A stretch of 64,000 bases of DNA from positions 1-64,000 of the forward strand of contig NZ_JAUXVZ010000034.1 of assembly GCF_030680185.1 (NCBI RefSeq), written 5' to 3'. Shown here piece after piece: positions 46,611 to 53,952 of the stretch (positions within the stretch are counted from its first letter, which is position 1; the number at the start of each line of letters is the position of its first letter). The DNA is from Phenylobacterium sp. GTDB lineage: Bacteria > Pseudomonadota > Alphaproteobacteria > Caulobacterales > Caulobacteraceae. Below the pieces are notes generated by a model. The model made no database searches, had not been told where the DNA came from, and worked only from the letters and a program-made list of their open reading frames with translations. A program made the translations under genes and the position numbers.

Positions 46611-48473
46611 CTATTTGCGGAACCGGTCGTGGATCCGCTGGGCCAGGGCCAGACTGACCCCATCCACCTTGGCCAGATCGTCCACCGAGGCCCGGGACAC
46701 GCCCTTGGCCGATCCGAAGGCGTGCAGCAGGGCGCGCTTGCGTCCCGGGCCGACCCCGTCGATCTCGTCCAGCGGGCTCTTCTTCATGTCGATGGCGCGA
46801 CGCACCCGGTGGCTGCCGATGGCGAACCGGTGGGCCTCGTCGCGCAGGCGCTGCAGGTAGTAGAGCACCGGCGACTTGGGCTCGAGCATGAAGGGCGTGC
46901 GGCCCATCATGAAGAACCGCTCCAGACCTGCGTCGCGGTCCGGTCCCTTGGCCACGCCCACCACGGCGATATCGTCCACCCCGAGATCGGCCATGATCTC
47001 CTGGGCCGCGGCCAGTTGCCCTGCACCGCCGTCAATCAGCACCAGATCGGGACGCGGGGCGGCATCGCCGGCCTCCTCGTCCTTGACCATCCTGGCGAAG
47101 CGACGACGCAGCACCTCGCGCATCATGCCGTAGTCGTCGCCCGGCGTGAGGTCGGTCCCCTTGATGTTGAACTTGCGATACTGGTTCTTCAGGAAGCCCT
47201 CGGGCCCGGCCACGATCATGCCCCCGACGGCGTTGGTCCCCATGATGTGGCTGTTGTCATAGACCTCGATCCGCTCCGGCGGCGCCTCCAGGCCGAACGC
47301 CTCGCAGACCCCCAGCAACAGCTTGGACTGGGCCGAGCTCTCGGCCATCCGCCGCCCCAGGGCCTCGCGGGCGTTGGTCAGGGCGTGCTCCACCAGCTGG
47401 CGCTTCTCGCCGCGCAGGGGCTGGACAATCTCCACCTTGCGGCCGGCCTTCAGGGCGAAGGCCTCGCACAGCAGGTCCCGGTCAGCCGGCTCCACATTGG
47501 TCAGGATCAGCTTGGGGATCGGCTTGTCTTCGTAGAACTGGCCGAGGAAGGCGGCCATGACGTCGGCGGCCTCATCGCTCTTGTCGACCCGCGGGAAATA
47601 GGCGCGGTTGCCCCAGTTCTGGCCGCCGCGGAAGAAGAAGACCTGGACGCAGGCCTGACCGCCCTCGCCGTGCAGGGCGATGATGTCGCCCTCTTCCAGG
47701 CTCTCGGGGTTGATCTGCTGTTCCTGGGCGACGGAGGCCAGCGCCCGGATGCGGTCGCGCAGGCGGGCGGCGCGCTCGAACTCCATCTCGTCGGAGGCGG
47801 CCTGCATCTCGGCCGACAGCTTGGCCATCACCGCACGGCTCTTGCCCCGCAGGAAGGCCTCGGCCTCGTTCACCAGGGCGCCATAGTCCTCCAGGGAGAC
47901 CAGCCCCGTGCAGGGCGCGGCGCAGCGCTTGATCTGGTGCAGCATGCACGGCCGCGATCGGGTTTCGTAGACGCTGTCCGAACAGGACCGCAGCAGGAAG
48001 GCCTTCTGCAGGGTGTTGAGCGTGCGGTTCACCGCCCAGGCGCTGGCGAAGGGGCCGAAATAGTCGCCCTTGATGGTGTGGGCGCCCCGGTGCTTGCGCA
48101 GTTGGGGGGCGTCATGGTCCCGGCGGATAACGATCTCGGGGAAGCTCTTGTCGTCCCGCAGCAGGACGTTGAACCGGGGCTTGAGCTGCTTGATCAGATT
48201 GATCTCGAGCAGCAGGGCGTCGGTTTCGGTGCGGGTGGTGACGAACTCCATCGACCGGGTGAGATCCACCATCAGGGCGATGCGCTGGGTGTGGAAGCGG
48301 CCTTGGGCGTACTGGGTCACCCGCTTCTTCAGCGAGCGGGCCTTGCCCACATAGAGCACCTCGCCGTCCTCGCCGACCATGCGATAGACGCCGGGCGCGT
48401 CGGGCAGGCGCTTGACGTGATCCTTGATGAGGGCGGCGCCGATGAGCGGCGGCGCGGCGTCGGGTTCAACCAT
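46611..48473 (-). CDS. uvrC: Excinuclease ABC subunit C
   Basis: A 620-residue nucleotide-excision repair nuclease that cuts both sides of a UvrB-bound lesion. N-terminal GIY-YIG domain ([20 protein letters not shown]). UVR/UvrB-binding motif [23 protein letters not shown]-terminal RNase H-like nuclease with [15 protein letters not shown] and [12 protein letters not shown] helix-hairpin-helix tail contains [16 protein letters not shown]. Complete. Start ATG 48473. Confidence 0.96.
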   Translation of the reverse strand: MVEPDAAPPLIGAALIKDHVKRLPDAPGVYRMVGEDGEVLYVGKARSLKKRVTQYAQGRFHTQRIALMVDLTRSMEFVTTRTETDALLLEINLIKQLKPRFNVLLRDDKSFPEIVIRRDHDAPQLRKHRGAHTIKGDYFGPFASAWAVNRTLNTLQKAFLLRSCSDSVYETRSRPCMLHQIKRCAAPCTGLVSLEDYGALVNEAEAFLRGKSRAVMAKLSAEMQAASDEMEFERAARLRDRIRALASVAQEQQINPESLEEGDIIALHGEGGQACVQVFFFRGGQNWGNRAYFPRVDKSDEAADVMAAFLGQFYEDKPIPKLILTNVEPADRDLLCEAFALKAGRKVEIVQPLRGEKRQLVEHALTNAREALGRRMAESSAQSKLLLGVCEAFGLEAPPERIEVYDNSHIMGTNAVGGMIVAGPEGFLKNQYRKFNIKGTDLTPGDDYGMMREVLRRRFARMVKDEEAGDAAPRPDLVLIDGGAGQLAAAQEIMADLGVDDIAVVGVAKGPDRDAGLERFFMMGRTPFMLEPKSPVLYYLQRLRDEAHRFAIGSHRVRRAIDMKKSPLDEIDGVGPGRKRALLHAFGSAKGVSRASVDDLAKVDGVSLALAQRIHDRFRK

Positions 48474-48618
48474 CAGGCCGATATAGGCGACTCAGAGCGC
48501 CAGACCCAGAGGCGCGGCGTTTACACGCGGACGAGATTGTTGATGTCTCAAGGGCCGCCCGCTATGGGCCGATACGCCCCTGTGGATCGCTTCCCCGGTG
48601 AGAGCGTTACCGGAAAAT

Positions 48619-49776
48619 ATGGGGGTAGCTTTGCCGCAGATCGACTTCAGGGCGCTGTTTGAAACCTTGCCGAGCCCGCACATGGTGCTCGACCGCGATC
48701 TCTGTTTCGTCGAGGCCAACCTCGCCTATCAGCGCACCACCGAGCGGTCGCGTGAGGAACTGATCGGCCGCAACATCTTCGACCTGTTTCCCAATCCCGG
48801 CGAGGGTGGCCGCCAGCTTCGCGACTCGCTTCAACGGGTCCTGGACACCGGCCAGCCCGACACCCTGGCGCTCATCCCCTACGCCATTCCCCTGCCCGTC
48901 TCCCTGGGCGGCGGTTTCGAGATGCGCTTCTGGTCGGCCGTTCACACCCCGCTGTTCGATCCGGCCGGCAATGTCACCCATGTGCTCCAGAACACGGTGG
49001 ACGTCACAGAGATCGAGCGGCTGAAGGACATCGCATATGGCCCTTCCGGCGGTCCGGCTGAGCCGCCCATCGAAAGCGCCACCCAGCTCTACCAGCGGGC
49101 GCGGGAACTTCAGCAGACCAATCTGATCCTGGTCGAGGAGACCAATCAGATCCGCAACCTGTTCATGCAGGCGCCCGGCCTCATGGCCGTGTTGATCGGG
49201 CCGGACTTCGTCTTCCGGCTGGTGAACAACGCCTATCAGAGCCTGATCGGCCGCCGCGCCGTGATCGGCAAGCCCCTGCTGGAGGCCCTGCCCGAGCTCG
49301 AGGGCCAGGTCTTCCAGGACATCCTCACCGAAGTGATGCGCACCGGGCAGCCCTATGTGGGGCAGGCCGCCAGCGTTCTCCTGCAAAGGCAGGCCGACGG
49401 ACCGCCGGAGGAGCGGTTCCTGGACTTCATCTATCAACCCATCCTCGATGGCCGCGGGGTTCCCTGGGGCGTGTTCATCGAAGGCAGCGACGTCACCGCG
49501 CGGGTGCGGGCCGAGCGCCAGCAGAAGCTGTTGCTGGACGAGCTGAACCACCGGGTGAAGAACACCTTGGCCACCGTCCAGGCCATCGCCGCCCAAACCC
49601 TAAGAACCACCGCCAGCCCAGCCGACTTCCGCGAAGCCTTCGAGGCTCGCCTGCTGGCCCTGTCGGCCACTCACGACCTGCTGACGCAGTCGGTCTGGCG
49701 TGGGGCCCAGCTGGACGAGGTGATCCTGATGGAGCTGCGTCCCCATGGCGCCGAGCGCTACAGGCTCTGTGCCTAG
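48619..49776 (+). pseudogene. PAS-PAS-HWE histidine kinase truncated by prophage insertion
   Basis: 385 visible residues. First PAS about residues 8-135 (LFETLPSPHMVLDRDLCFVEAN), second PAS about 175-295 (LFMQAPGLMAVLIGPDFVFRLVNNAYQ), and the HWE dimerisation box ELNHRVKNTLATVQAIAAQTLR with its phospho-acceptor His. Just before the ATPase N-box should begin, the frame runs ...ERYRLCA and stops. The last host-derived codons are probably about ERYRL; the rest is phage. The kinase cannot phosphorylate itself. The right part of the gene should lie beyond the prophage, outside this window. The start may be ATG 48619 or GTG 48598. Confidence 0.8.
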
Positions 49777-49794
49777 ACACTTGATCCTGGAGTA

Positions 49795-49832
49795 GGCGGG
49801 ATGAGGCGGGATAACCCGGGACAAGGTGGGAC
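49795..49832 (+). repeat. Four 10-bp-periodic repeats near the prophage left end
   Basis: GGCGGGAT at 49795 and 49805, CCCGGGAC at 49815 and GGTGGGAC at 49825: four units spaced exactly 10 bases apart, beginning 27 bases inside the left end. Periodicity of one helical turn suggests a protein filament or multimer binding site, for example transposase. Confidence 0.65.
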
Positions 49833-49923
49833 GGGGCCTTTGGAATCAAGGGTTTTGGGCCGTCTCGGGGGTCGGTCGGGCGGCGAGGCGGTTGTCCGGC
49901 GGATCGGGCCAGAATCGGCCCTC

Positions 49924-50073
49924 AAGGGCGTTTTGGACAGTCAAAACCGGAGTGCGGTTTAGACATTCGACGGGCCGCCCAGGGGCGTTCGACGCGCGGT
50001 CGGCGTGGCCCGCGGGAAGCCTTGATCCATAAGGGTTGAGCAGCGCTCGAAGGGTGTTTGAAGGGCGTTCGAG
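49924..50073 (+). repeat. Dispersed GAAGGGYGTTYGA motifs
   Basis: AAGGGCGTTTTGGA (49924-49937), AGGGGCGTTCGACG (49981-49994), GAAGGGTGTTTGAA (50049-50062) and GAAGGGCGTTCGAG (50060-50073). The last two overlap, 11 bases apart. They lie in non-coding phage DNA and all read in the same direction. Probable binding sites; partner unknown. Confidence 0.5.
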
Positions 50074-50115
50074 GGCGCAGCCTGGCCACTCCGGCGGGCG
50101 CGTTTTGGCCGCATG

Positions 50116-50251
50116 GAAGTGGGAAGCGAACTGGGAAATGCCCTTCCCACTTCGGCATGTTGTTCCCAGTTCCAAAAAAGTCGATGATTACAGAGCTGTA
50201 GCCGGTAAGAGCGAGGGCATCTGCAGGTTGGCGCGGTCTACGAACTGGGAA
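50116..50251. repeat. Five GAASTGGGAA motifs in both orientations
   Basis: Plus strand at 50116-50125, 50128-50137 and 50242-50251; minus strand at 50144-50153 and 50163-50172. Each is an exact GAA[G/C]TGGGAA. Two direct copies face two inverted copies. They sit between the phage end and the first leftward gene, so they are probably transposase or repressor sites or an enhancer element. The region 49777-50256 has no other gene I can support. Confidence 0.65.
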
Positions 50252-50256
50252 CGCAC

Positions 50257-50532
50257 TCAGCGCCTGCAGGCGAAGACCGCTCCGGCGACCATGAAGCCCG
50301 AGCCGCAGATGCAGAGTAGCGCCTGACGCATCAGCAGGCCGATGTTGTTCACCCGCGTCTCAGCCATGGGCAGTCCGCCTCCCGGCATCTCCATGAGCCG
50401 TGCCGCATCACGGACAGAGACGCTGGGATCGATGGTGAAAGCCCATGCAACCAAGCCCAAGCCAACGGCAAATAGTGTCCATCCGAAGATGCTGTAAGGC
50501 GAAACGGGGGGTTGCTGGTCGACCTCGCTCAT
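50257..50532 (-). CDS. Phage small membrane protein (lysogeny-side cargo)
   Basis: A 91-residue protein with two transmembrane helices (about residues 14-32 and 66-88). Between them is a loop with MPGGGLPMAE, and there is a cytosolic N-terminus of about 13 residues. No signal cleavage site. Transcribed leftward, overlapping the upstream zinc-ribbon gene by 4 bases, in the same direction as the repressor, so it is probably expressed in the lysogen. Could be a superinfection-exclusion or lysogenic-conversion protein; that is inference from position. Not recognised as a family. Confidence 0.7.
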   Translation of the reverse strand: MSEVDQQPPVSPYSIFGWTLFAVGLGLVAWAFTIDPSVSVRDAARLMEMPGGGLPMAETRVNNIGLLMRQALLCICGSGFMVAGAVFACRR

Positions 50533-50957
50533 GGGGCAGTCCTCTTACTCTGCTGTTCTTTTATGGTCTGGATCAGGTCCCGATAGTGGCTTTCGGTAGT
50601 TGCAGGAATTCCCGAAACCACCGCCTCCAGATGTAGCCAGTCCACTGGGGTTTGTCCGCGCCGGCCAGTGTGAAGATCATCGAAGAGGGGCATCAGCTGC
50701 GGGAATTCCAGCGCCATTTGCCGGATCCCCCATTTGAAATCATAAAACGCACGCCACTGCGCCTCGACTTCTACAGTCTCGGACTCGCTCGCCAGGACCC
50801 TGCGCCCGTCCCAGGGGCGGGTCCTGACATAGATGTACTCGCCACAATGTGGACAGCTCGCCTTGCGACCAGGTCGGCGCGCCAGCTCGACCCCGCACGA
50901 AGGACACACGTCATCTGTCCGCCCAAGCGGCCGGATTTCGGTTTCCCCCAGGAGCAC
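50529..50957 (-). CDS. Phage zinc-ribbon protein (lysogeny-side cargo)
   Basis: A 142-residue protein: N-terminal zinc ribbon with Cys18/Cys21 and Cys35/Cys38 (CPSCG, CPHCG), then a helical/acidic domain (LASESETVEVEAQWRAFYDFKWG and so on). The start is GTG 50957, which has GGGGAGGAG just upstream, the best site in the region; the frame reaches 51002 via TTG. It lies 10 bases after the repressor stop and overlaps the membrane-protein gene. Nucleic-acid binding is possible. Function unknown. Confidence 0.7.
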   Translation of the reverse strand: MLLGETEIRPLGRTDDVCPSCGVELARRPGRKASCPHCGEYIYVRTRPWDGRRVLASESETVEVEAQWRAFYDFKWGIRQMALEFPQLMPLFDDLHTGRRGQTPVDWLHLEAVVSGIPATTESHYRDLIQTIKEQQSKRTAP

Positions 50958-50967
50958 CGCTCCTCCC

Positions 50968-51627
50968 CTAGATCGGCTGGATCGTGGTGAGAACGGGACC
51001 AATGATCTGCAGCTTTTTGAGCTCTTCGCCGCGGACCTCTTCCGGCGGGTAGGAGTCGTTGTCTGAGATCAGCAGCAGGCCGTCGGTGAGGCGGCGCAGG
51101 CGCTTCACCCGCGCCTCGTCGGCCAGGACGAAGGCGAAGACGCCGTCGAAGACGCGCTGCTCGGCCTCGTCCACCAAAAGCCAGGCACGGTCTGAGATGG
51201 TGGGCTCCATGGAGTCGCCGCGGGCGGTGACGATGACTAGGCCGGCCGCGGTGTCGCGGCCGAGCTGCTCCTTGAGGAATGCTTTCGTGAAGGGGACGTC
51301 CTCGAGCTTCAGGCGTCCTTCATTCCATGCCCCAGCCCCGGCCGCCAACTGGGCGTCATAACGGGGAACCTGGACTAGGTCGGCGTGCCCAGGCCCGTCC
51401 CCACGCCCAAACACAAGCCAGTCTAAGGTCACGCCAGCGCCCTCGGCGATCTTCGCTGCGATGTCCAGGCGGGGAGCCATGGAGCCGCGCACGTTGAGCA
51501 CTTTCGACACCGTGCCGTGCTGCATGCCGATGCGGGTCGCAAAGGCGGTGATCTTCTCTGGGAAGATCGCCTCCTTCGCCCGCTGAGCGAACCCGTCGTA
51601 ATCGAAGTCCGCGACAATTTGATCCAA
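50968..51627 (-). CDS. Prophage S24/LexA-type transcriptional repressor
   Basis: A 219-residue repressor maintaining lysogeny. HTH of the XRE/Cro type (about residues 25-70: KITAFATRIGMQHGTVSKVLNVRGS). C-terminal S24 protease with catalytic Ser139 in ARGDSMEPT and Lys176 in RVKRL, and an Ala-Gly-rich cleavage region (AAGAGA, about 96-101). The RecA-triggered self-cleavage expected of this family would allow SOS induction. Starts at TTG 51627 (weak site), divergent from ner, which is the classic phage switch layout. Confidence 0.85.
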   Translation of the reverse strand: MDQIVADFDYDGFAQRAKEAIFPEKITAFATRIGMQHGTVSKVLNVRGSMAPRLDIAAKIAEGAGVTLDWLVFGRGDGPGHADLVQVPRYDAQLAAGAGAWNEGRLKLEDVPFTKAFLKEQLGRDTAAGLVIVTARGDSMEPTISDRAWLLVDEAEQRVFDGVFAFVLADEARVKRLRRLTDGLLLISDNDSYPPEEVRGEELKKLQIIGPVLTTIQPI

Positions 51628-51676
51628 GCGTCATCGCGCCCTGAAGTGGGGACTTGATATCCGAAACGATTGTCGC

Positions 51677-51704
51677 CAATCTCGTGCCGTTCGTTACGAG
51701 ATTG
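51677..51704. promoter_or_regulatory. Phage operator between repressor and ner
   Basis: Perfect inverted repeat CAATCTCGT-N10-ACGAGATTG, lying between the divergent repressor and ner start codons. Its location and symmetry suit repressor or Ner binding. A shared TCCGAAACG occurs at 51659 and again at 51989 within ner. Confidence 0.6.
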
Positions 51705-51711
51705 AGGCTAA

Positions 51712-52023
51712 ATGGCACCGCCCCGAGCCAAACAGCACGGTTGGCACCGTGAAGACATCAAAGCGGCGATCCGCAAGCGTGGCACCACGGTCACCCAACT
51801 GGCGTTGGACAACGGCCTAAGCGACAGCGCGTGCCGCGTAGCTCTCGTAAGGCCCTCGCCCGCAGGCGAATCGGTGATCTCGTCCTTCCTGGGCGTCCCT
51901 CTTCAAGTTCTTTGGCCAGACCGTTACGACCCCTATGGCCGTCGGCTCGCAACCCGTCACGTTCGTGATCAAAATAGTCGGAATCGTTCCGAAACGCACC
52001 GTCAATTCGCGGGGGCGCGTTAG
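51712..52023 (+). CDS. ner: Ner-family DNA-binding protein
   Basis: A 103-residue phage early regulator. The Ner/Nlp HTH core is WHREDIKAAIRKRGTTVTQLALDNGLSDSACRVAL followed by SFLGVPLQVLWPDRY, the family signature. The about 30-residue C-terminal extension is not in Mu Ner. In Mu, Ner down-regulates repressor and early transcription. First gene of the rightward early operon. ATG 51712 lies eight bases after the operator. Confidence 0.88.
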   Translation: MAPPRAKQHGWHREDIKAAIRKRGTTVTQLALDNGLSDSACRVALVRPSPAGESVISSFLGVPLQVLWPDRYDPYGRRLATRHVRDQNSRNRSETHRQFAGAR

Positions 52024-52025
52024 GC

Positions 52026-52925
52026 ATGACTGCTTCCGCACAACGTCCGGTGACAGCGGTCGAGCTCGACATCCCGTTGGACCGCATCGTGCTGGGTCAA
52101 CGCCTACGCACGCCTGATACTGCCCGGGTGGCTGAGGTTGCCGTCTCCATCCGAGAAGTCGGCCTCATCCACCTGCCGACCGTGCGCCCGCTTGAGGGTG
52201 AGGACGGGCTGTTCAAGCTTGTGGCGGGTGCGACACGGGTCGCCGCTCACCGGCAGCTCGGCCTGGCTACGGTGCGATGCAAGGTTCGCGTCCTTACGGA
52301 CCTGGACGCCCGTCAGATGGAGGTCGATGAAAACCTCATCCGCGGCGAGGTCAGCGGCCTGGACTTCATTCTGCATGTCGCCGAGCGGCTCGAGCTCTAT
52401 GCCGAGCGCCACCCCGAAGAAGTCGTCGCGGAGCCGGTCCGGAGTGGAAGGCGTGGGCGCCCCCCGAAGAATTTTGTCAGCCTGACAAAAAGGCCCAACG
52501 CCTATGTCCGGTCGCTCATGGGCTTCGCAGAGGAGACAGCCGCGGAAGCCCGGCTGTCGCCGCGCACGGTGTACCGCGCTTGCCAGGCATATGCCGGCCT
52601 GATCGCTGATATTCCCCGTCTTCGCGGCACCTGGATCGCCAAGAACGAAGGCGTCCTGCGCCAGCTGGCGTCCCTGCCCGAGGCCGACAAGGCCCCGGTG
52701 ATCGACATCCTGCTGGAGGGTGAGAACCGCAGCGTTTCCGACGCCCTCGCGAAGGCCTCCGGCGTCATCCCTACACAGACCGCGCGAACGCCCGTCGACG
52801 AAACGTTGAAGGCCTTCAAGGCGCTTTGGGGCAAGGCATCGCCAGTCGCCCGCGAAGCGATCCTGCACGAGTTGGCGGGCAAGCCGCTGCCGGGCGGGTG
52901 GGTGGTGGAGCGGGCCGATGCGTGA
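52026..52925 (+). CDS. ParB-like N-terminal domain protein
   Basis: A 299-residue protein. The first about 110 residues follow the ParB/Srx fold: VELDIPLDRIVLGQRLRTPD, VSIREVGLIHLPTVRP, LVAGATRVAAHRQLG (box II with GATR for GERR), and ARQMEVDENLIRGE. The rest is helical, with basic RSGRRGRPPKN and a DNA-binding-like STRTVYRACQAYAG region. In a Mu-type early operon this may be a DNA-binding regulator or nuclease-like protein; no parA gene is present. Two bases after ner. Confidence 0.8.
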   Translation: MTASAQRPVTAVELDIPLDRIVLGQRLRTPDTARVAEVAVSIREVGLIHLPTVRPLEGEDGLFKLVAGATRVAAHRQLGLATVRCKVRVLTDLDARQMEVDENLIRGEVSGLDFILHVAERLELYAERHPEEVVAEPVRSGRRGRPPKNFVSLTKRPNAYVRSLMGFAEETAAEARLSPRTVYRACQAYAGLIADIPRLRGTWIAKNEGVLRQLASLPEADKAPVIDILLEGENRSVSDALAKASGVIPTQTARTPVDETLKAFKALWGKASPVAREAILHELAGKPLPGGWVVERADA

Positions 52926-53085
52926 CCGCTTCACAACCCCACACCCGCTTGATCTCGCCGTGATGCGCCGCGGACATTCGGCGCTCAGTCGAGCCCTTCG
53001 ATCGAAAGAGGGGCTTGATAAAGCAGCCGAACAAGTACGGCGCGCGATCGCTCAGCCTCCGGCAGGCCGAGGGGAAGAAGCATGA
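52918..53085 (+). CDS. Short open frame overlapping parB-like stop
   Basis: A 55-codon frame starting at ATG 52918, which overlaps the ParB-like stop by 8 bases (typical for phage early operons). It is helical and charged (MRDRFTTPHPLDLAVMRRG..., ending GRGEEA). It overlaps the minus-strand gene 52985-53428 by about 100 bases, so it may not be real. Low confidence. Confidence 0.3.
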   Translation: MRDRFTTPHPLDLAVMRRGHSALSRALRSKEGLDKAAEQVRRAIAQPPAGRGEEA

Positions 53086-53428
53086 CAGCGTTTCCCTCCG
53101 CTCCGGCAACCATCGCCCCCGCCAGAGCGACCAGCAGGCGAGCATGGAAGACATCTTGGGCGGCCGACGACAGCCGGTCGAATGAGAAGTCTGCCCCTTC
53201 CGCCAAGGCAGCCAGGCTGGCGTCAACTTCTATCTCAGCCAAGGGCTGCGCCGTCGGCGCTGCGCGTCCTTTTAAGGGAGCGATCACGTCCCAGAGGAAC
53301 TCGGCGACGTCGTACCCCGTCAGTTCTTGCACGGCCCGTCGTTTCCAGTCCGGCAGGACCTTTTCCAGCAGCCGAACCAGCAGGGCATCAGCTGCCGAGT
53401 TGGGGGTGGGCCATATCGCTGTCGGCAT
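52985..53428 (-). CDS. Leftward hypothetical gene inside the early region
   Basis: A 147-residue protein-like frame (helical; EKVLPDWKRRAVQEL, DVAEFLWDVIAPLKG, DVFHARLLVALAGAMVAG) with a good ribosome site (GGGAG six bases before ATG 53428). It runs against the rightward early operon between the ParB-like gene and the DNA-binding gene before the transposase. The frame is cleaner than the other strand here. Function unknown. Confidence 0.6.
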   Translation of the reverse strand: MPTAIWPTPNSAADALLVRLLEKVLPDWKRRAVQELTGYDVAEFLWDVIAPLKGRAAPTAQPLAEIEVDASLAALAEGADFSFDRLSSAAQDVFHARLLVALAGAMVAGAEGNAVMLLPLGLPEAERSRAVLVRLLYQAPLSIEGLD

Positions 53429-53472
53429 GGATAGCTCCCGTTACTGGCGACACCTTAGCCAGAGTCACGCCC

Positions 53473-53952
53473 ATGGCTAAGACGCGAGGCGATTCCCAGA
53501 CGCGGGATCTGTTCGACGTGGAGCAGGTCTGGCCGGTGCGGGCGCCGCAGAGCCTGCCCAAGGCGCTCGATATGAAGCGCCAGATCTCGATGTCGATGAT
53601 GGAGGCCATCCGCGAGTGCGGAAAGACGGTCCCCGTCGTCGCCGCCGAGATGACCGACCTGCTGGGTGACGACGAGGTCACCGCCCAGCAGCTCTACGCC
53701 TACACCGCGCCATCCAAGATCACCCACAACATCAGCCTGGTCCGCTTCATCGCCTTCGTGCGGGCGACCGGCTGCCTGTGGCTCTGGGACGTCTGCCTGC
53801 ACGACGACGGCGTGCTGCTGCTGCAGGGCGAAGAGGCCCGGCATGCCCAGGCCAGCCTGGCCGAGGCCCATGGCCGCGAGCTGCTGGCCAAGGCCAAGAC
53901 GCTGCGCAGCCAGGCCCCTCTTGAAGTTCGAATTAGCCGGGGCCGGAAATGA
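53473..53952 (+). CDS. Hypothetical early phage protein before the transposase
   Basis: A 159-residue protein with no recognised domain. Helical C-terminal half (HAQASLAEAHGRELLAKAKTLRSQ). Begins at ATG 53473; its stop overlaps the transposase start by 4 bases, so it is translated together with it. A regulatory or replication role is possible. It begins 45 bases after the divergent minus-strand frame. Confidence 0.7.
   Translation: MAKTRGDSQTRDLFDVEQVWPVRAPQSLPKALDMKRQISMSMMEAIRECGKTVPVVAAEMTDLLGDDEVTAQQLYAYTAPSKITHNISLVRFIAFVRATGCLWLWDVCLHDDGVLLLQGEEARHAQASLAEAHGRELLAKAKTLRSQAPLEVRISRGRK

Noticed and set aside
46629..48662. Long plus-strand open frame opposite uvrC
   Set aside because: Antisense shadow of uvrC, which has all family motifs.
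52026..52925. Partition system (ParA/ParB) in the prophage
   Set aside because: Only a ParB-like N-terminal domain is present; no ParA ATPase or centromere array was seen in the window.
53082..53480. Plus-strand frame opposite the leftward phage gene
   Set aside because: Composition is Ser/Arg/Ala-rich with no fold; the minus strand has the better ribosome site.
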